NCBI GenBank assembly: GCA_011620555.1
Contig: WOYY01000039.1
Span: forward strand, 26,985 to 90,984
Direction: 5' to 3'
Source of the DNA: Anaerolineaceae bacterium
GTDB taxonomy: Bacteria > Chloroflexota > Anaerolineae > Anaerolineales > Anaerolineaceae
Length of the DNA stretch: 64,000 nt
The translations under genes and the position numbers were made by a program. The notes beneath the pieces were generated by a model that saw only the letters and a program-made list of their open reading frames with translations, was not told the origin of the DNA and made no database searches. This document shows, piece after piece, positions 39,783-48,626 of this stretch; positions within the stretch are counted from its first letter, which is position 1, and each line of letters opens with the position of its first letter.

Positions 39783-42700
39783 ATGGCTCTCAAGCGTCTT
39801 TTTCAAACTCTCCGCCTCGGGTGTCTGCTCCTCGCGCTGCTGCTCGGCGCGGTGAATCCGGCCGCCGCTGACCCCTCTGCCGACCTGCGGGCGCAGACGG
39901 GTTGGGGAGCGGTGGGTTTCGGCGCGGGTTATATGCGTTTTGACCACCTGACAGTGATGGACGGCCTTTCGGAGAACTCCGTTCAGGCGATCCATCAGGA
40001 CCGGCAGGGCTTCCTCTGGTTCGGGACCCAGGAGGGCTTGAACCAGTATGACGGCTATGATTTCACGGTCTATAAGGCCGATCCCAATGATCCAGATGCG
40101 CTCTCCGATGCGTTCATCACATCCATCGTCGAAGATTCAACCGGCGCCCTTTGGCTGGGCACCTATTATGGCGGGCTGAACCGCTTTGACCGACAAACCG
40201 GCGCTTTTGAACATTTCCTGCCGGATACGGAAGATCCCCGCGCCCTGCCTTCCGAGCGGGTGAACGCCCTGCTGCTGACCGCTGCGGGGCAGCTTTGGGT
40301 CGGCACCCGGACGGGCTTGAGCGTCTTGGATGCGGATCAGCAAGGTTTCACCACTTTTACTCACGACCCTGATCTTCGGACTTCGCTGAGTGCGGATGAA
40401 GTCCTTTCCTTGTATGAAGATGAGGACGGGATGATCTGGGTGGGCACCGCGGACGGCCTGAACCTGCTGAACCCCGCCCAGGGCACTTTCACCCGTTACT
40501 TGGACGGGGCAGATTCGGGGGGTTCGAGGGTGACGGCCATCACCGGGGACGGCAGCCAGGGGGTCTGGGTGGGGACGGCAAACGGCCTGCTGCATTTTGA
40601 GGGCGCCAGCCGAGCTTACCGGATCTATTCTCATGACGAAGACAATCTCCAGTCCCTGAGCAGCAACAGCATCACAGCGCTCTATCTGGACCGCTCGGGC
40701 GATCTCTGGGTGGGGCTGGCGGAAAGCGGCCTGAACCTGGTCACCTCCTATGCCGAGGATTCGCTTCAACTGGTGGCCTACAAGCATAACGCATTTGACA
40801 ACAACAGCCTCAATCAAAACGGCATTCAGGTGATTCTGGAGGACAGCGGCGGGATCATGTGGTTTGGCACTTTGGGCGGCGGGGTCAACAAGGCCAACCC
40901 GAATACCCGCGCCTTTGGCTTTTACCAGCATGAACCCGACAATGTCAATTCTCCGGCGGGCAATCATATCACCGCCCTGGCCTATGACGCCAGCCGCCGG
41001 AGCTTGTGGATCGGGACGGCTGATTCGGGCCTGGATCGGATGGACCTGGCAACCGGGACCTTCACCCATTACGCGGCCGACCCCGCGGACCCCACCAGCC
41101 TGAACGGCAACCAGGTGGTGCTGCTCCATGTGGGGCCGGAGGGGACGCTCTATGTCAGCACGGCGGGCGGGGTGCTTCAGTATTACGACCCGGACCTGCC
41201 GGGTTTCAGCCCTGTTTCGGTGAAATATGAGGTTATTGCCGGCGATTCGAAAACCACAGCCATTGCGCATGACCCGGATGGGATTCTCTGGTTCAGCCAG
41301 GCTTCGGGCGAGCTGCTGCGGCTGGACCCGATGGGCGGGCAGATCAAGCGCTTCCGGCTGGAATCCAGCCAACTGCCAGGCCTGGCGGACGAAATGGTCC
41401 TGACGATCCTGGCTGACCCGGATGGGATCATTTGGCTGGGGACCGAGGCCCGGGGGTTGATCCGGTTTGATTCAAATAGCGGCCAGATCCGGGTCTACCA
41501 GCAAAATGGCACCTCGACCGGCCCAAGCCATAACAGCATCACCAATATCATCCGGGATTCGGCGGGCGCGCTTTGGCTGGGGACGGCCGGCGGGGGCTTG
41601 AATCAATTTGATGCTGAAGCAGGGCGGTTCAGCTACTACACAACCCAGGATGGCCTGCCATCCAACCGGGTTTTCGGAATCGCCGAGGATGATTTTGGCT
41701 ACCTGTGGCTGAGCACCGGCAACGGGCTGGCCCGTCTGAGCCCGAGTTCGGGCCTGGTGCGGACTTATGACACCCGGGATGGGGTACAGGGCAGCGATTT
41801 CAACAGCAACGCCTATGCCGTCGGGGAGGATGGGTCGCTCTATTTTGGCGGGGTGAACGGTTTTAATGCCTTTTATCCGGTGCAGATCTCCGAAAACGAT
41901 CACATCCCGCAGGTGGTGATCACGTCGGTCTCGCTTTTCAATGAGCCTCTGGCAGCGAACATCAGCGACTGCGAGGCCAAGCTCACCCTGACGCATGACC
42001 AGAATTTCCTCTCCTTTGAATTCGCCGCGCTGGATTACACCGCGCCGGACCGCAATCTGTATGCCTATAAGATGGAAGGGCTGAATGATGATTTCGTGCA
42101 GGCTGGGACACGGCGCTACGCCGATTACCCCAACCTGCCCTGGGGCACTTACACTTTCAAGCTTCTGGCTGCGAATAATGATGCCGTTTGGAATAACGAA
42201 GGGGTCTGTCTCACTATCGAGATCCAGCCGCCTTTCTGGGCCACCTGGTGGTTCATCGCCTTGGTGGGTTTGTTCCTGGCAGCGAGCGTGGTGCTGGGCT
42301 ACCGCTGGCGGGTGGCTCAGATCGAGCAGCAGCGGCAGCACCTGGCCGTGCAGGTCTTTGAGCGCACCCAGGAAATCGAGCGCCGGCGCCAGATCGCCGC
42401 CGGCCTGAGCGAGGTGGTCCGCCTGTTGAACACCAACCAGCCTTTGGAAAAGAGCCTCGATTACATCGTCAGGCAGGCAGTCGGGTTGACGGCGGCCGCC
42501 AAAGCCGTGATCTTCGACCGAGTGGGTGATAAAGTGAGCGTCCGGGTGGTTTATCCCGAGGGGATGACCTATGCCATTGATCTGAATGATCCCAATTCCT
42601 CCAGCGCCAGGATTTTGCAGGAGAGCATTTTCCTCAACCGCTTGTTGATCTATTCCCGGATTGACACTGCGACCATGCAATCCAGCAGCCGCTGGGAACT

Positions 42701-43505
42701 GGTGGATGGGGAATATCGAACGGCGATTTGCGTCCCGCTCCTGGTGGAGGAATCGGTTTTTGGCGGATTGATTCTGTATTATGGCGAGGAGCGGACTTTC
42801 TCGCCGGAAGAGATCAACCTGGCCCGGACGCTGGCCAACCAGGCTTCCCTGGCAATTGCCAACAACGTCCTCAAAGGCCAGGCGCAGGAATCGGCCGTGG
42901 CGGAGGAACGCAACCGGCTGGCCAGGGACCTGCACGATGCGGTCACCCAGACGCTGTTCTCGACCAGCCTGATCGCCGAGGTCCTGCCGAAGATCTGGAA
43001 GAAGGACCCGGACCTGGCGCAAAAGCAGCTGGATGAACTCCGGCAGCTCACCCGGGGCGCCCTGGGCGAAATGCGGACGCTGTTGATGGAGCTGCGCCCC
43101 GCGGCTTTTCGGGATGCGGACCCCAGGGAACTCTTTAAGCACCTCACCGATGCTTTTTCCGGCCGCACAGGCGTGCCCGTTGATTTTGAGGTGGAGGCTT
43201 TGCCGGGGTGCAGCCTGCCGGTGGAGGTCAAAAATGTGTTCTACCGGATCGCCCAGGAAGGATTGAACAACCTTCTCAAACATGCGGATGCTTCGCGAGT
43301 CTGGTTCCGTTTCAGTTGTTCGGAGGCTGAAGTGGTGTTGACTCTCAGCGACGACGGCCAGGGCTTTTCCCCTGAGGATGTCCCCGCGGGACACCTGGGC
43401 TTGGAGATCATGGCGGAGCGGGCGGAGGCGATCGGCGCGGAGCTGACCCTTGTGAGCAACCCCGGCGAGGGGACGACCCTGCGGCTGGTTTGGAAGCAGA
43501 CTTAG
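39783..43505 (+). CDS. Giant propeller sensor histidine kinase
   Basis: This 1240-residue protein has a signal peptide or anchor (about 1-30), two seven-bladed Reg_prop-type propellers (about 50-715, with repeats such as GFLWFGTQEGLNQYDG and ALWLGTYYGGLNRFD), a Y_Y_Y domain (about 730-805), one membrane helix (about 820-840), a GAF domain (about 880-1030), a HisKA_3 dimer domain with His1051 in ARDLHDAVTQTLF, and an HATPase_c domain ending in GEGTTLRL. It would sense a polymer or sugar outside and phosphorylate the regulator 54 bases downstream. Unlike the Bacteroidetes hybrid kinases it has no receiver or AraC domain. Confidence 0.9.
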   Translation: MALKRLFQTLRLGCLLLALLLGAVNPAAADPSADLRAQTGWGAVGFGAGYMRFDHLTVMDGLSENSVQAIHQDRQGFLWFGTQEGLNQYDGYDFTVYKADPNDPDALSDAFITSIVEDSTGALWLGTYYGGLNRFDRQTGAFEHFLPDTEDPRALPSERVNALLLTAAGQLWVGTRTGLSVLDADQQGFTTFTHDPDLRTSLSADEVLSLYEDEDGMIWVGTADGLNLLNPAQGTFTRYLDGADSGGSRVTAITGDGSQGVWVGTANGLLHFEGASRAYRIYSHDEDNLQSLSSNSITALYLDRSGDLWVGLAESGLNLVTSYAEDSLQLVAYKHNAFDNNSLNQNGIQVILEDSGGIMWFGTLGGGVNKANPNTRAFGFYQHEPDNVNSPAGNHITALAYDASRRSLWIGTADSGLDRMDLATGTFTHYAADPADPTSLNGNQVVLLHVGPEGTLYVSTAGGVLQYYDPDLPGFSPVSVKYEVIAGDSKTTAIAHDPDGILWFSQASGELLRLDPMGGQIKRFRLESSQLPGLADEMVLTILADPDGIIWLGTEARGLIRFDSNSGQIRVYQQNGTSTGPSHNSITNIIRDSAGALWLGTAGGGLNQFDAEAGRFSYYTTQDGLPSNRVFGIAEDDFGYLWLSTGNGLARLSPSSGLVRTYDTRDGVQGSDFNSNAYAVGEDGSLYFGGVNGFNAFYPVQISENDHIPQVVITSVSLFNEPLAANISDCEAKLTLTHDQNFLSFEFAALDYTAPDRNLYAYKMEGLNDDFVQAGTRRYADYPNLPWGTYTFKLLAANNDAVWNNEGVCLTIEIQPPFWATWWFIALVGLFLAASVVLGYRWRVAQIEQQRQHLAVQVFERTQEIERRRQIAAGLSEVVRLLNTNQPLEKSLDYIVRQAVGLTAAAKAVIFDRVGDKVSVRVVYPEGMTYAIDLNDPNSSSARILQESIFLNRLLIYSRIDTATMQSSSRWELVDGEYRTAICVPLLVEESVFGGLILYYGEERTFSPEEINLARTLANQASLAIANNVLKGQAQESAVAEERNRLARDLHDAVTQTLFSTSLIAEVLPKIWKKDPDLAQKQLDELRQLTRGALGEMRTLLMELRPAAFRDADPRELFKHLTDAFSGRTGVPVDFEVEALPGCSLPVEVKNVFYRIAQEGLNNLLKHADASRVWFRFSCSEAEVVLTLSDDGQGFSPEDVPAGHLGLEIMAERAEAIGAELTLVSNPGEGTTLRLVWKQT

Positions 43506-43559
43506 AATCGACTAAAATAGAACTAGTCAGGGAATAAGCCTTGGAGAAGAGGAAGACTG

Positions 43560-44204
43560 ATGGAAAAAGATCGACCGATACGGGTGATGATCGTTGACGA
43601 CCACAAAGTGGTCCGCAGCGGCCTCAGCGCTTTCCTGATGGCTTATGATGACCTGGAGCTGGTGGCCGAAGCGGACAGCGGCGAAAAAGCGATCGCGATC
43701 TGTCATAGCGCCAAGCCGGATGTGGTCCTGATGGACCTCGTGATGCCCAAGATGAATGGGGTGGAGGCGACGGAGGCCATTATCAGGAACTGCCCCCAGA
43801 CCAAAGTGATCGCGCTGACCAGTTTCAAGGAGCAGGAACTGGTGGAAGGGGTATTGAAGGCCGGCGCGATCGGCTATCTCCTGAAGGATGTGGACGCGGA
43901 TGACCTGGCAGATGCCATCCGGCAGGCCTATGCCGGCAAGCCCACCCTGGCGCCCGAGGCTGCCCAGGTCCTGATCCAGGCTTCCCGCCAGCCCCACCAG
44001 CCTGGCATCGACCTGACCAGCCGGGAGCGCGAAGTGCTGGCTCTGCTGGTGGAAGGGCGCACCAACCCGGAGATTGCCCAGGAACTGGTGGTCAGCAAAT
44101 CGACGGTCAAGTTCCATGTCAGCAGCATCCTCAACAAGCTCCAGGTCTCCAGCCGGACCGAGGCGGTCGCCAAGGCGCTGCAGGAACATCTGCTTTCCCG
44201 CTGA
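43560..44204 (+). CDS. NarL/LuxR-type response regulator
   Basis: This 214-residue protein has a receiver domain (about 7-122) with phosphorylation site Asp59 in VVLMDLVMP, the acidic pair VDDH, and switch Thr and Lys (LTS, YLLKDV), then a LuxR-type helix-turn-helix (about 150-210: LTSREREVLALLVEGRTNPEIAQEL). It is the partner of the preceding HisKA_3 kinase, as this kinase class pairs with NarL-type regulators. GGAAGA precedes the ATG. The regulon is unknown. Confidence 0.93.
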   Translation: MEKDRPIRVMIVDDHKVVRSGLSAFLMAYDDLELVAEADSGEKAIAICHSAKPDVVLMDLVMPKMNGVEATEAIIRNCPQTKVIALTSFKEQELVEGVLKAGAIGYLLKDVDADDLADAIRQAYAGKPTLAPEAAQVLIQASRQPHQPGIDLTSREREVLALLVEGRTNPEIAQELVVSKSTVKFHVSSILNKLQVSSRTEAVAKALQEHLLSR

Positions 44205-44587
44205 ACGAATCCCCCGCCCCACTTTGATTATTTTCCTGCTTAGGGATGGCTTTCCACCTTCCCGCTGGTTTCTAATTCCGTTCAGGGTGGGGATGCTGGC
44301 TGTTCTGACGGAAGATCAATCCGATCTTTTCCCTGCCCCCTTCCCGCGAAAGGGGGCGGCGAGACCCTGGAAACCCGATTGGAAGTGGTATTCCGCTGTC
44401 AGGGGGCCTGTTTCCGCACCATTCACAAAGGCGAGCCGCCGGGCTATAATTGTCCTCCCCGCTACTCTTACACTGTCGCAAATCCCGATCAGGCTGCGGA
44501 GGCTGTTGCTGGGTTGGACGCCCAGCGCTGATTGGCGAAATAAAACAAAAGCTTATCCCACTCACCAAAATTTAAATAGAGCAGGCT
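44205..44587. other. Intergenic region with a promoter
   Basis: No gene is seen in these 380 bases. A promoter TTCACA (44422-44427), 17-base spacer, TATAAT (44445-44450) points to the gene at 44588 and gives a leader of about 130 bases, in which I see no known riboswitch. Confidence 0.5.
44422..44450 (+). promoter_or_regulatory. Promoter for the gene at 44588
   Basis: TTCACA and a perfect TATAAT separated by 17 bases. Confidence 0.65.
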
Positions 44588-45721
44588 ATGGCTAAGAAAG
44601 ATCATAAATCGGACCTCACGAGAGAGCCGGAAGACCCTAAAAAGAAAAGGCAGAAAAAGGAACTGGCCCACAAGCGGGCGCGCCGCTGGCGCGGCCGGGC
44701 AGTCTTTGCGATCCTGGGGTTGATCTTTCTTTTCATTTCCCTCTTTTGGACCCCGACCGAAATGGATTACCAGGTCCGAGAGGTTTATCGGATCACTTCG
44801 CCGGAAGCGGCGGACCTGCGGCTGGCAGTTCTGCTGCCGATCACCGGGCCTTATCAGATCGTCTCCGCTCCGGAGGTGACCTGGCCGGGCAGCTGGGAGG
44901 CCGAAACGGTCGGCCGGATTACCCTGCTCCGGTTGGAAGGCCAGATCCCGGCCGGGGAGACCTTCATGGCAGAGATCACGTATCGGGTGGACCTTGCCCA
45001 AGGGGAAACGGCCTGGACCGGCGAACCGGTTGTTTCGCATGACCTCCTGCCCGAGGATGGGGTGCCATCCGCCGACCCGGAATGGCAGGCGCAGGCTGAA
45101 GCTTTGCTGGTGGCGGATGACCCGGCGGCCACCGCCAAGCGGATCTACGACCAGGTTGCTGCCCAGAGCGCGGGGCTGGACAGCGCAGCCACCGCCTACC
45201 GCCTGGCGACGCTCAACCGGGCGGCTCAGATCCCCACGCGGGTCGTGACGGGCTGGGTCTTTCCGGATTCGGTGCCCCTGATAAAGTTGTCAATTGCCGG
45301 GGATGCTTTCACCGCTTACCGCCACTGGAATGAGACCTTCCTGCAGGAGAGCTGGCAAATGGCCGATGCTTCCGCCCGACAGGTTTTCATCAAACCTCCC
45401 CTGTTGGGTTGGACGGATGGACGGCGTCTGGCTCTGGCTGAAAGCACCCATTTGAACGCGCTCTCGCAAAGCCTGGTGGCGGAGGCTGGCGACGCAAGTT
45501 GGCAGACGGACCCCGCCCTGGCCGCCAAGGTTGTGGGCTGGTCAGAAAGTGGGGCTGAGGACCTGGATTTCACCGCCAGGCTCACAGTGCAAAAGCTCTG
45601 GGACGGCCGCTGGGCTTTGGCGATTGCCCTTGGGGTGATTCTGCTGATCCTCGATTGGATGGTGGAGACTGACCATTACAGCAAGAAGGCCAGGGGAAGG
45701 GCGGCTGCTTATGAAGAATAA
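44588..45721 (+). CDS. Membrane protein with a transglutaminase-like fold lacking the cysteine
   Basis: This 377-residue protein has a very basic N-terminus, a membrane helix (about 38-55), an extracytoplasmic part and a second helix near the C-terminus (about 340-358). The middle contains AYRLATLNRAAQIPTRVVTGWVFP and, later, HWNETFLQESWQMADAS, which follow the transglutaminase-like pattern including His and Asp. The position of the catalytic Cys, about 12 residues before the NRA arginine-type landmark, appears to be Ser/Ala. So it may be a non-catalytic member. It is coupled to the next lipoprotein gene (11-base overlap). Confidence 0.6.
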   Translation: MAKKDHKSDLTREPEDPKKKRQKKELAHKRARRWRGRAVFAILGLIFLFISLFWTPTEMDYQVREVYRITSPEAADLRLAVLLPITGPYQIVSAPEVTWPGSWEAETVGRITLLRLEGQIPAGETFMAEITYRVDLAQGETAWTGEPVVSHDLLPEDGVPSADPEWQAQAEALLVADDPAATAKRIYDQVAAQSAGLDSAATAYRLATLNRAAQIPTRVVTGWVFPDSVPLIKLSIAGDAFTAYRHWNETFLQESWQMADASARQVFIKPPLLGWTDGRRLALAESTHLNALSQSLVAEAGDASWQTDPALAAKVVGWSESGAEDLDFTARLTVQKLWDGRWALAIALGVILLILDWMVETDHYSKKARGRAAAYEE

Positions 45722-46133
45722 GCTCAAGGTCTTGTTGCTTTTCGGGCTGGGCTGGCTGCTAGCGGCCTGTGCGGCCGCGCCCACACCAGGCTCTGCGTCG
45801 GAATCGGCGCCCGCTTACGCTCTGGAGATCCAGAAGGTTTCAGTTGAGCAGGGTGTCAAGGTAGAATTAACAGGCAGCACCACGTTGCCCGAAGGGAACT
45901 GTGTGTATACCCAATTGCTGCAGAATGGTGACGCGCTGACTTGGTGGCCGGTGGGCAAATGCTTTCCCGTCAGCTCGCCCGACTGGCAGTTCTCAGTCCC
46001 TCTGGGCGCGGAGGGCGCGCCGGAGGAACTGGACCCAGAGGCGGCCTACTGCATCCATATCTGGTGGCCGGGCGCGCCAACGGAAACGCTGGCGGAATTT
46101 GATTTTGACCTGGCCCCGCCGCCAGGTCCCTGA
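45711..46133 (+). CDS. Small predicted lipoprotein
   Basis: This 140-residue protein has a lipoprotein signal ending in LLAAC (Cys20) and a single beta-sandwich-like domain (VSVEQGVKVELTGSTTLPEG, with Trp-rich strands). I do not recognise a family. Its start overlaps the preceding gene by 11 bases, so both are made together and may interact outside the membrane. Confidence 0.7.
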   Translation: MKNKLKVLLLFGLGWLLAACAAAPTPGSASESAPAYALEIQKVSVEQGVKVELTGSTTLPEGNCVYTQLLQNGDALTWWPVGKCFPVSSPDWQFSVPLGAEGAPEELDPEAAYCIHIWWPGAPTETLAEFDFDLAPPPGP

Positions 46134-46162
46134 CCCAAGGGACGGCCGGAAAGGAATGGGAT

Positions 46163-46633
46163 ATGCTGGCTTTTTATCAGGTTTATGATGATTTGTTCTC
46201 TGAACTGCTTGAACGCATCGATGGCGCTTTTTCGGATCTTGCGGAAGAGGCCCTGGATTGGACGCCCGACCCAGCTTTGAACCCGATCACAGTCCTGGTC
46301 GTCCACACCACCGGCGCCCTACAAGATTGGGTGGGGCAAATGCTGGGCGATATTCCCACCCAGCGGGATCGAGACGAGGAATTTCAGGCGAAAGGCTTGT
46401 CCAAATTTCAACTGCATGAACTGATCCGCGGCGCAGAGGAATTGGTGCATCAGGTGTTGGAAAACAGTACCCTGGAGGATCTGGAACAGAAACAGTATTC
46501 CGTGATCCACAAAGACTATTTCACCGGCGGGTTCGCCCTGGCCCATGCGCTCGAACATACCGCGCTGCACCTCGGCCATCTGGAGGTCATGCGGGAGCTT
46601 TGGGAGCAATTTGACTGGGATCAAAAGGACTGA
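46163..46633 (+). CDS. DinB-superfamily protein
   Basis: This 156-residue four-helix protein shows the DinB metal-site layout: a His in VVHTTGALQDWV (about 53) and two more in ALEHTALHLGHLEVM (about 134-142). DinB-like proteins include metal-dependent thiol transferases and many uncharacterised stress proteins. GGAAAGG lies before the ATG. A second, divergent DinB-like gene occurs at 48104. Confidence 0.8.
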   Translation: MLAFYQVYDDLFSELLERIDGAFSDLAEEALDWTPDPALNPITVLVVHTTGALQDWVGQMLGDIPTQRDRDEEFQAKGLSKFQLHELIRGAEELVHQVLENSTLEDLEQKQYSVIHKDYFTGGFALAHALEHTALHLGHLEVMRELWEQFDWDQKD

Positions 46634-46677
46634 CCCGCTTTAATGATAGGATTAGACTAGGCATCCAGCGAGTATGA

Positions 46678-47118
46678 ATGATGATGGCGCATGAGCGTTT
46701 CTTAGACCGGGATACACAGCCTGAACCGGAGCAAATTTGCAAAACGATCGGCAGGGAGGTCCTGCCCGTTTGGGATGAGGTGAAGGCCTATCTCTCCGCG
46801 ACCTTCCCCGGATTCCAGCCGGAATGGGTCTATTACAGCGCGCAGCATGGCTGGGCCCTCCGTTACCGGCAGGAGGCCAGGCAGCTACTGGCGCTCTTCC
46901 CGGAGCGGGGCGCCTTTTCGGCTTTGATGATCCTTTCACCAGAAGAAGATGAAAAAGCGCGGGAGAAGATCAATTATTTCAATGCCAAGTTTCGGGAAGA
47001 ATTGAATAAGATCCCCTCCTTGCCCCAAGGGCGTTGGTTTTGGGCCAGGATCGAAGACCACACGGACTTTGTGGGCCTGAAACTGCTGCTGGGAATTAAA
47101 CGCCTGGCGGAGGTCTGA
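46678..47118 (+). CDS. DUF3788 protein
   Basis: This 146-residue cytosolic protein matches the DUF3788 pattern: an N-terminal RFLDRDTQPEPEQI, WVYYSAQHGWALRYR (about 50-64), a central SALMILSPEEDEK and a final GRWFWARIED. The function of the family is unknown. Three adjacent ATG codons (46678-46686) are possible starts. It follows the DinB gene at 45 bases. Confidence 0.7.
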   Translation: MMMAHERFLDRDTQPEPEQICKTIGREVLPVWDEVKAYLSATFPGFQPEWVYYSAQHGWALRYRQEARQLLALFPERGAFSALMILSPEEDEKAREKINYFNAKFREELNKIPSLPQGRWFWARIEDHTDFVGLKLLLGIKRLAEV

Positions 47119-47291
47119 TCGCATTCCAGAGTCAGGTTGACAAAAGCGGAAGGTTATTTTAACCTTAAAGAACGATAAATCAGCGAAACAAGGCTATAGA
47201 CCCTGCTCTCACCCTTTGAACAGGGTTCGTCTTCAAAATCCAGAGATTTCCTCAGGCTGGAGGCGCTGATGGGACAGGAGAGAATAAGCGT

Positions 47292-47960
47292 ATGATCTCA
47301 GAAACTCAAATTATCCTCAGGATCCTCTTGAGCGCCGTGTTGGGCGCCGTGATCGGCTTTGAGCGGGAGCGGAATAACCAGCCCGCCGGCCTGCGCACGC
47401 ACATGATCCTCGTGATCGGTGCGACCCTCGCAATGGTGCTTTCCATCAACCTTGGTTATCAGTTCGCCCGCCCGGGTACGCCGGCTGACCCCGCCCGGTT
47501 GGCTGCCCAGGTGATCTCCGGCATCGGCTTCCTGGGCGCTGGCGCGATCCTGCGGTATGGGTACAACGTGAAGGGTCTCACCACGGCTACCTCGCTCTGG
47601 ACGATGGCCATTGTCGGCCTGGCGGTGGGCGCGGGGTATTACCTGGTCAGCGTGGCCACCACGGCGCTGATGCTGCTGGTGCTCGGCTTGCTCAATGTGA
47701 TCGAGAACCGCTTTGTGCGGACCTCAGTCTCCCGTTACATTTCGATCCAGGCGGATTACAGCAAGGGCGTGGTCAAGTCCATCCGGCAGTTGGTGAATGA
47801 GTTTTCTGATGACCTGCTGAGTTTCACCATCCAAAAACACGTGAAGAACAAGCGGCTCCGCATTCAGATCGTGGCCCGCATCCATCGCGACCAGACGCTG
47901 GAAGAATTGGTGGATGCGCTCTCCGATATTGAAGGCGTCCGAAGTTTGAAGGTGGAATAA
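47292..47960 (+). CDS. MgtC/SapB-family membrane protein
   Basis: This 222-residue protein has four or five membrane helices (about 5-22, 38-54, 70-86, 92-108, 112-130) with the family signature GFERERNNQPAGLRTHMILVIGA and GIGFLGAGAILR, TTATSLW, and a C-terminal ACT-like cytosolic domain (about 145-222). MgtC proteins are linked to magnesium limitation and to inhibition of ATP synthase in pathogens; in free-living bacteria the role is unclear. AGAGAATAAG precedes the ATG. Confidence 0.9.
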   Translation: MISETQIILRILLSAVLGAVIGFERERNNQPAGLRTHMILVIGATLAMVLSINLGYQFARPGTPADPARLAAQVISGIGFLGAGAILRYGYNVKGLTTATSLWTMAIVGLAVGAGYYLVSVATTALMLLVLGLLNVIENRFVRTSVSRYISIQADYSKGVVKSIRQLVNEFSDDLLSFTIQKHVKNKRLRIQIVARIHRDQTLEELVDALSDIEGVRSLKVE

Positions 47961-48103
47961 GAATTTCCGGTAGGCCACGCGCGCCGCGCGGCACGTGACA
48001 GAAAAGATTCCTCCCAACAACCAATACAACTCACCGCAAGTCACGCTTCCCACGTGACCTGCATTTAACTGCTGGTCATCTGGGTTGCCAGCCCACCCCT
48101 GAC

Positions 48104-48616
48104 CTACCAGTCCCCGGCGTATTCAACGCTGAAGGGCGCACTGGCATCCCGCGTCAGGGCATAACGCAGTTCGATCAACTGGCGGAGGTGCAACAGGTCA
48201 TGCGCCAGCCAGGAGGCCAGCAGGTCCCCGGCGCTCAGGCTGCCCCAGGGCATCGGGACCGTCGCATCAAAATCGGGATTCGAGAGGCTTTGCAGCCAGG
48301 CGATCGATTTCTCGCGTTCGACGGAGAAGGCTGCCAGGGTCTCCTCCAACGGCCGTTCGTTGTAATGCTTGCTGGTGACCCAGCCCTGCGGGTCAATCGC
48401 CGGCCAGGGCTGATCGGGCGTGTGGAGGACGTGGTCGAGGCGCCGGCGGAAATCCAGGACCTCTTCATCCACCAGGTGGTTCATCACTTCCAACACGGAC
48501 CAGGAATCCGCATCCGGTTTCCAGCGGGCCTGCTCCAGAGCGAGGTCGCCGGCCAGATTCAAGATGGCCTGCCCCTGAGCCTTTAATTGCTTGCATGCGG
48601 TTTGAAATTCCATCAT
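48104..48616 (-). CDS. DinB-family protein
   Basis: This 170-residue protein has the DinB fold with metal-binding His in EVMNHLVDEE (about 46) and AHDLLHLRQL (about 138-142), and the WSVLEVMNHL phrase common to the family. The reaction is unknown. It is downstream of the DUF2779 nuclease and HAD genes on the same strand, ten bases after the former, so it is probably in their operon. ATG with GGAGTGAT upstream. Confidence 0.85.
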   Translation of the reverse strand: MMEFQTACKQLKAQGQAILNLAGDLALEQARWKPDADSWSVLEVMNHLVDEEVLDFRRRLDHVLHTPDQPWPAIDPQGWVTSKHYNERPLEETLAAFSVEREKSIAWLQSLSNPDFDATVPMPWGSLSAGDLLASWLAHDLLHLRQLIELRYALTRDASAPFSVEYAGDW

Positions 48617-48626
48617 TCATCACTCC

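Noticed and set aside
41472..43394. 640-codon open frame on the minus strand
   Set aside because: It is antisense to the kinase gene, which has His, GAF and ATPase motifs in the other frame; composition is Pro/His/Gln-rich as in antisense shadows.
44205..44587. Riboswitch in the long leader
   Set aside because: I could not match any known aptamer core, and the distance can be explained by an ordinary promoter near 44445.
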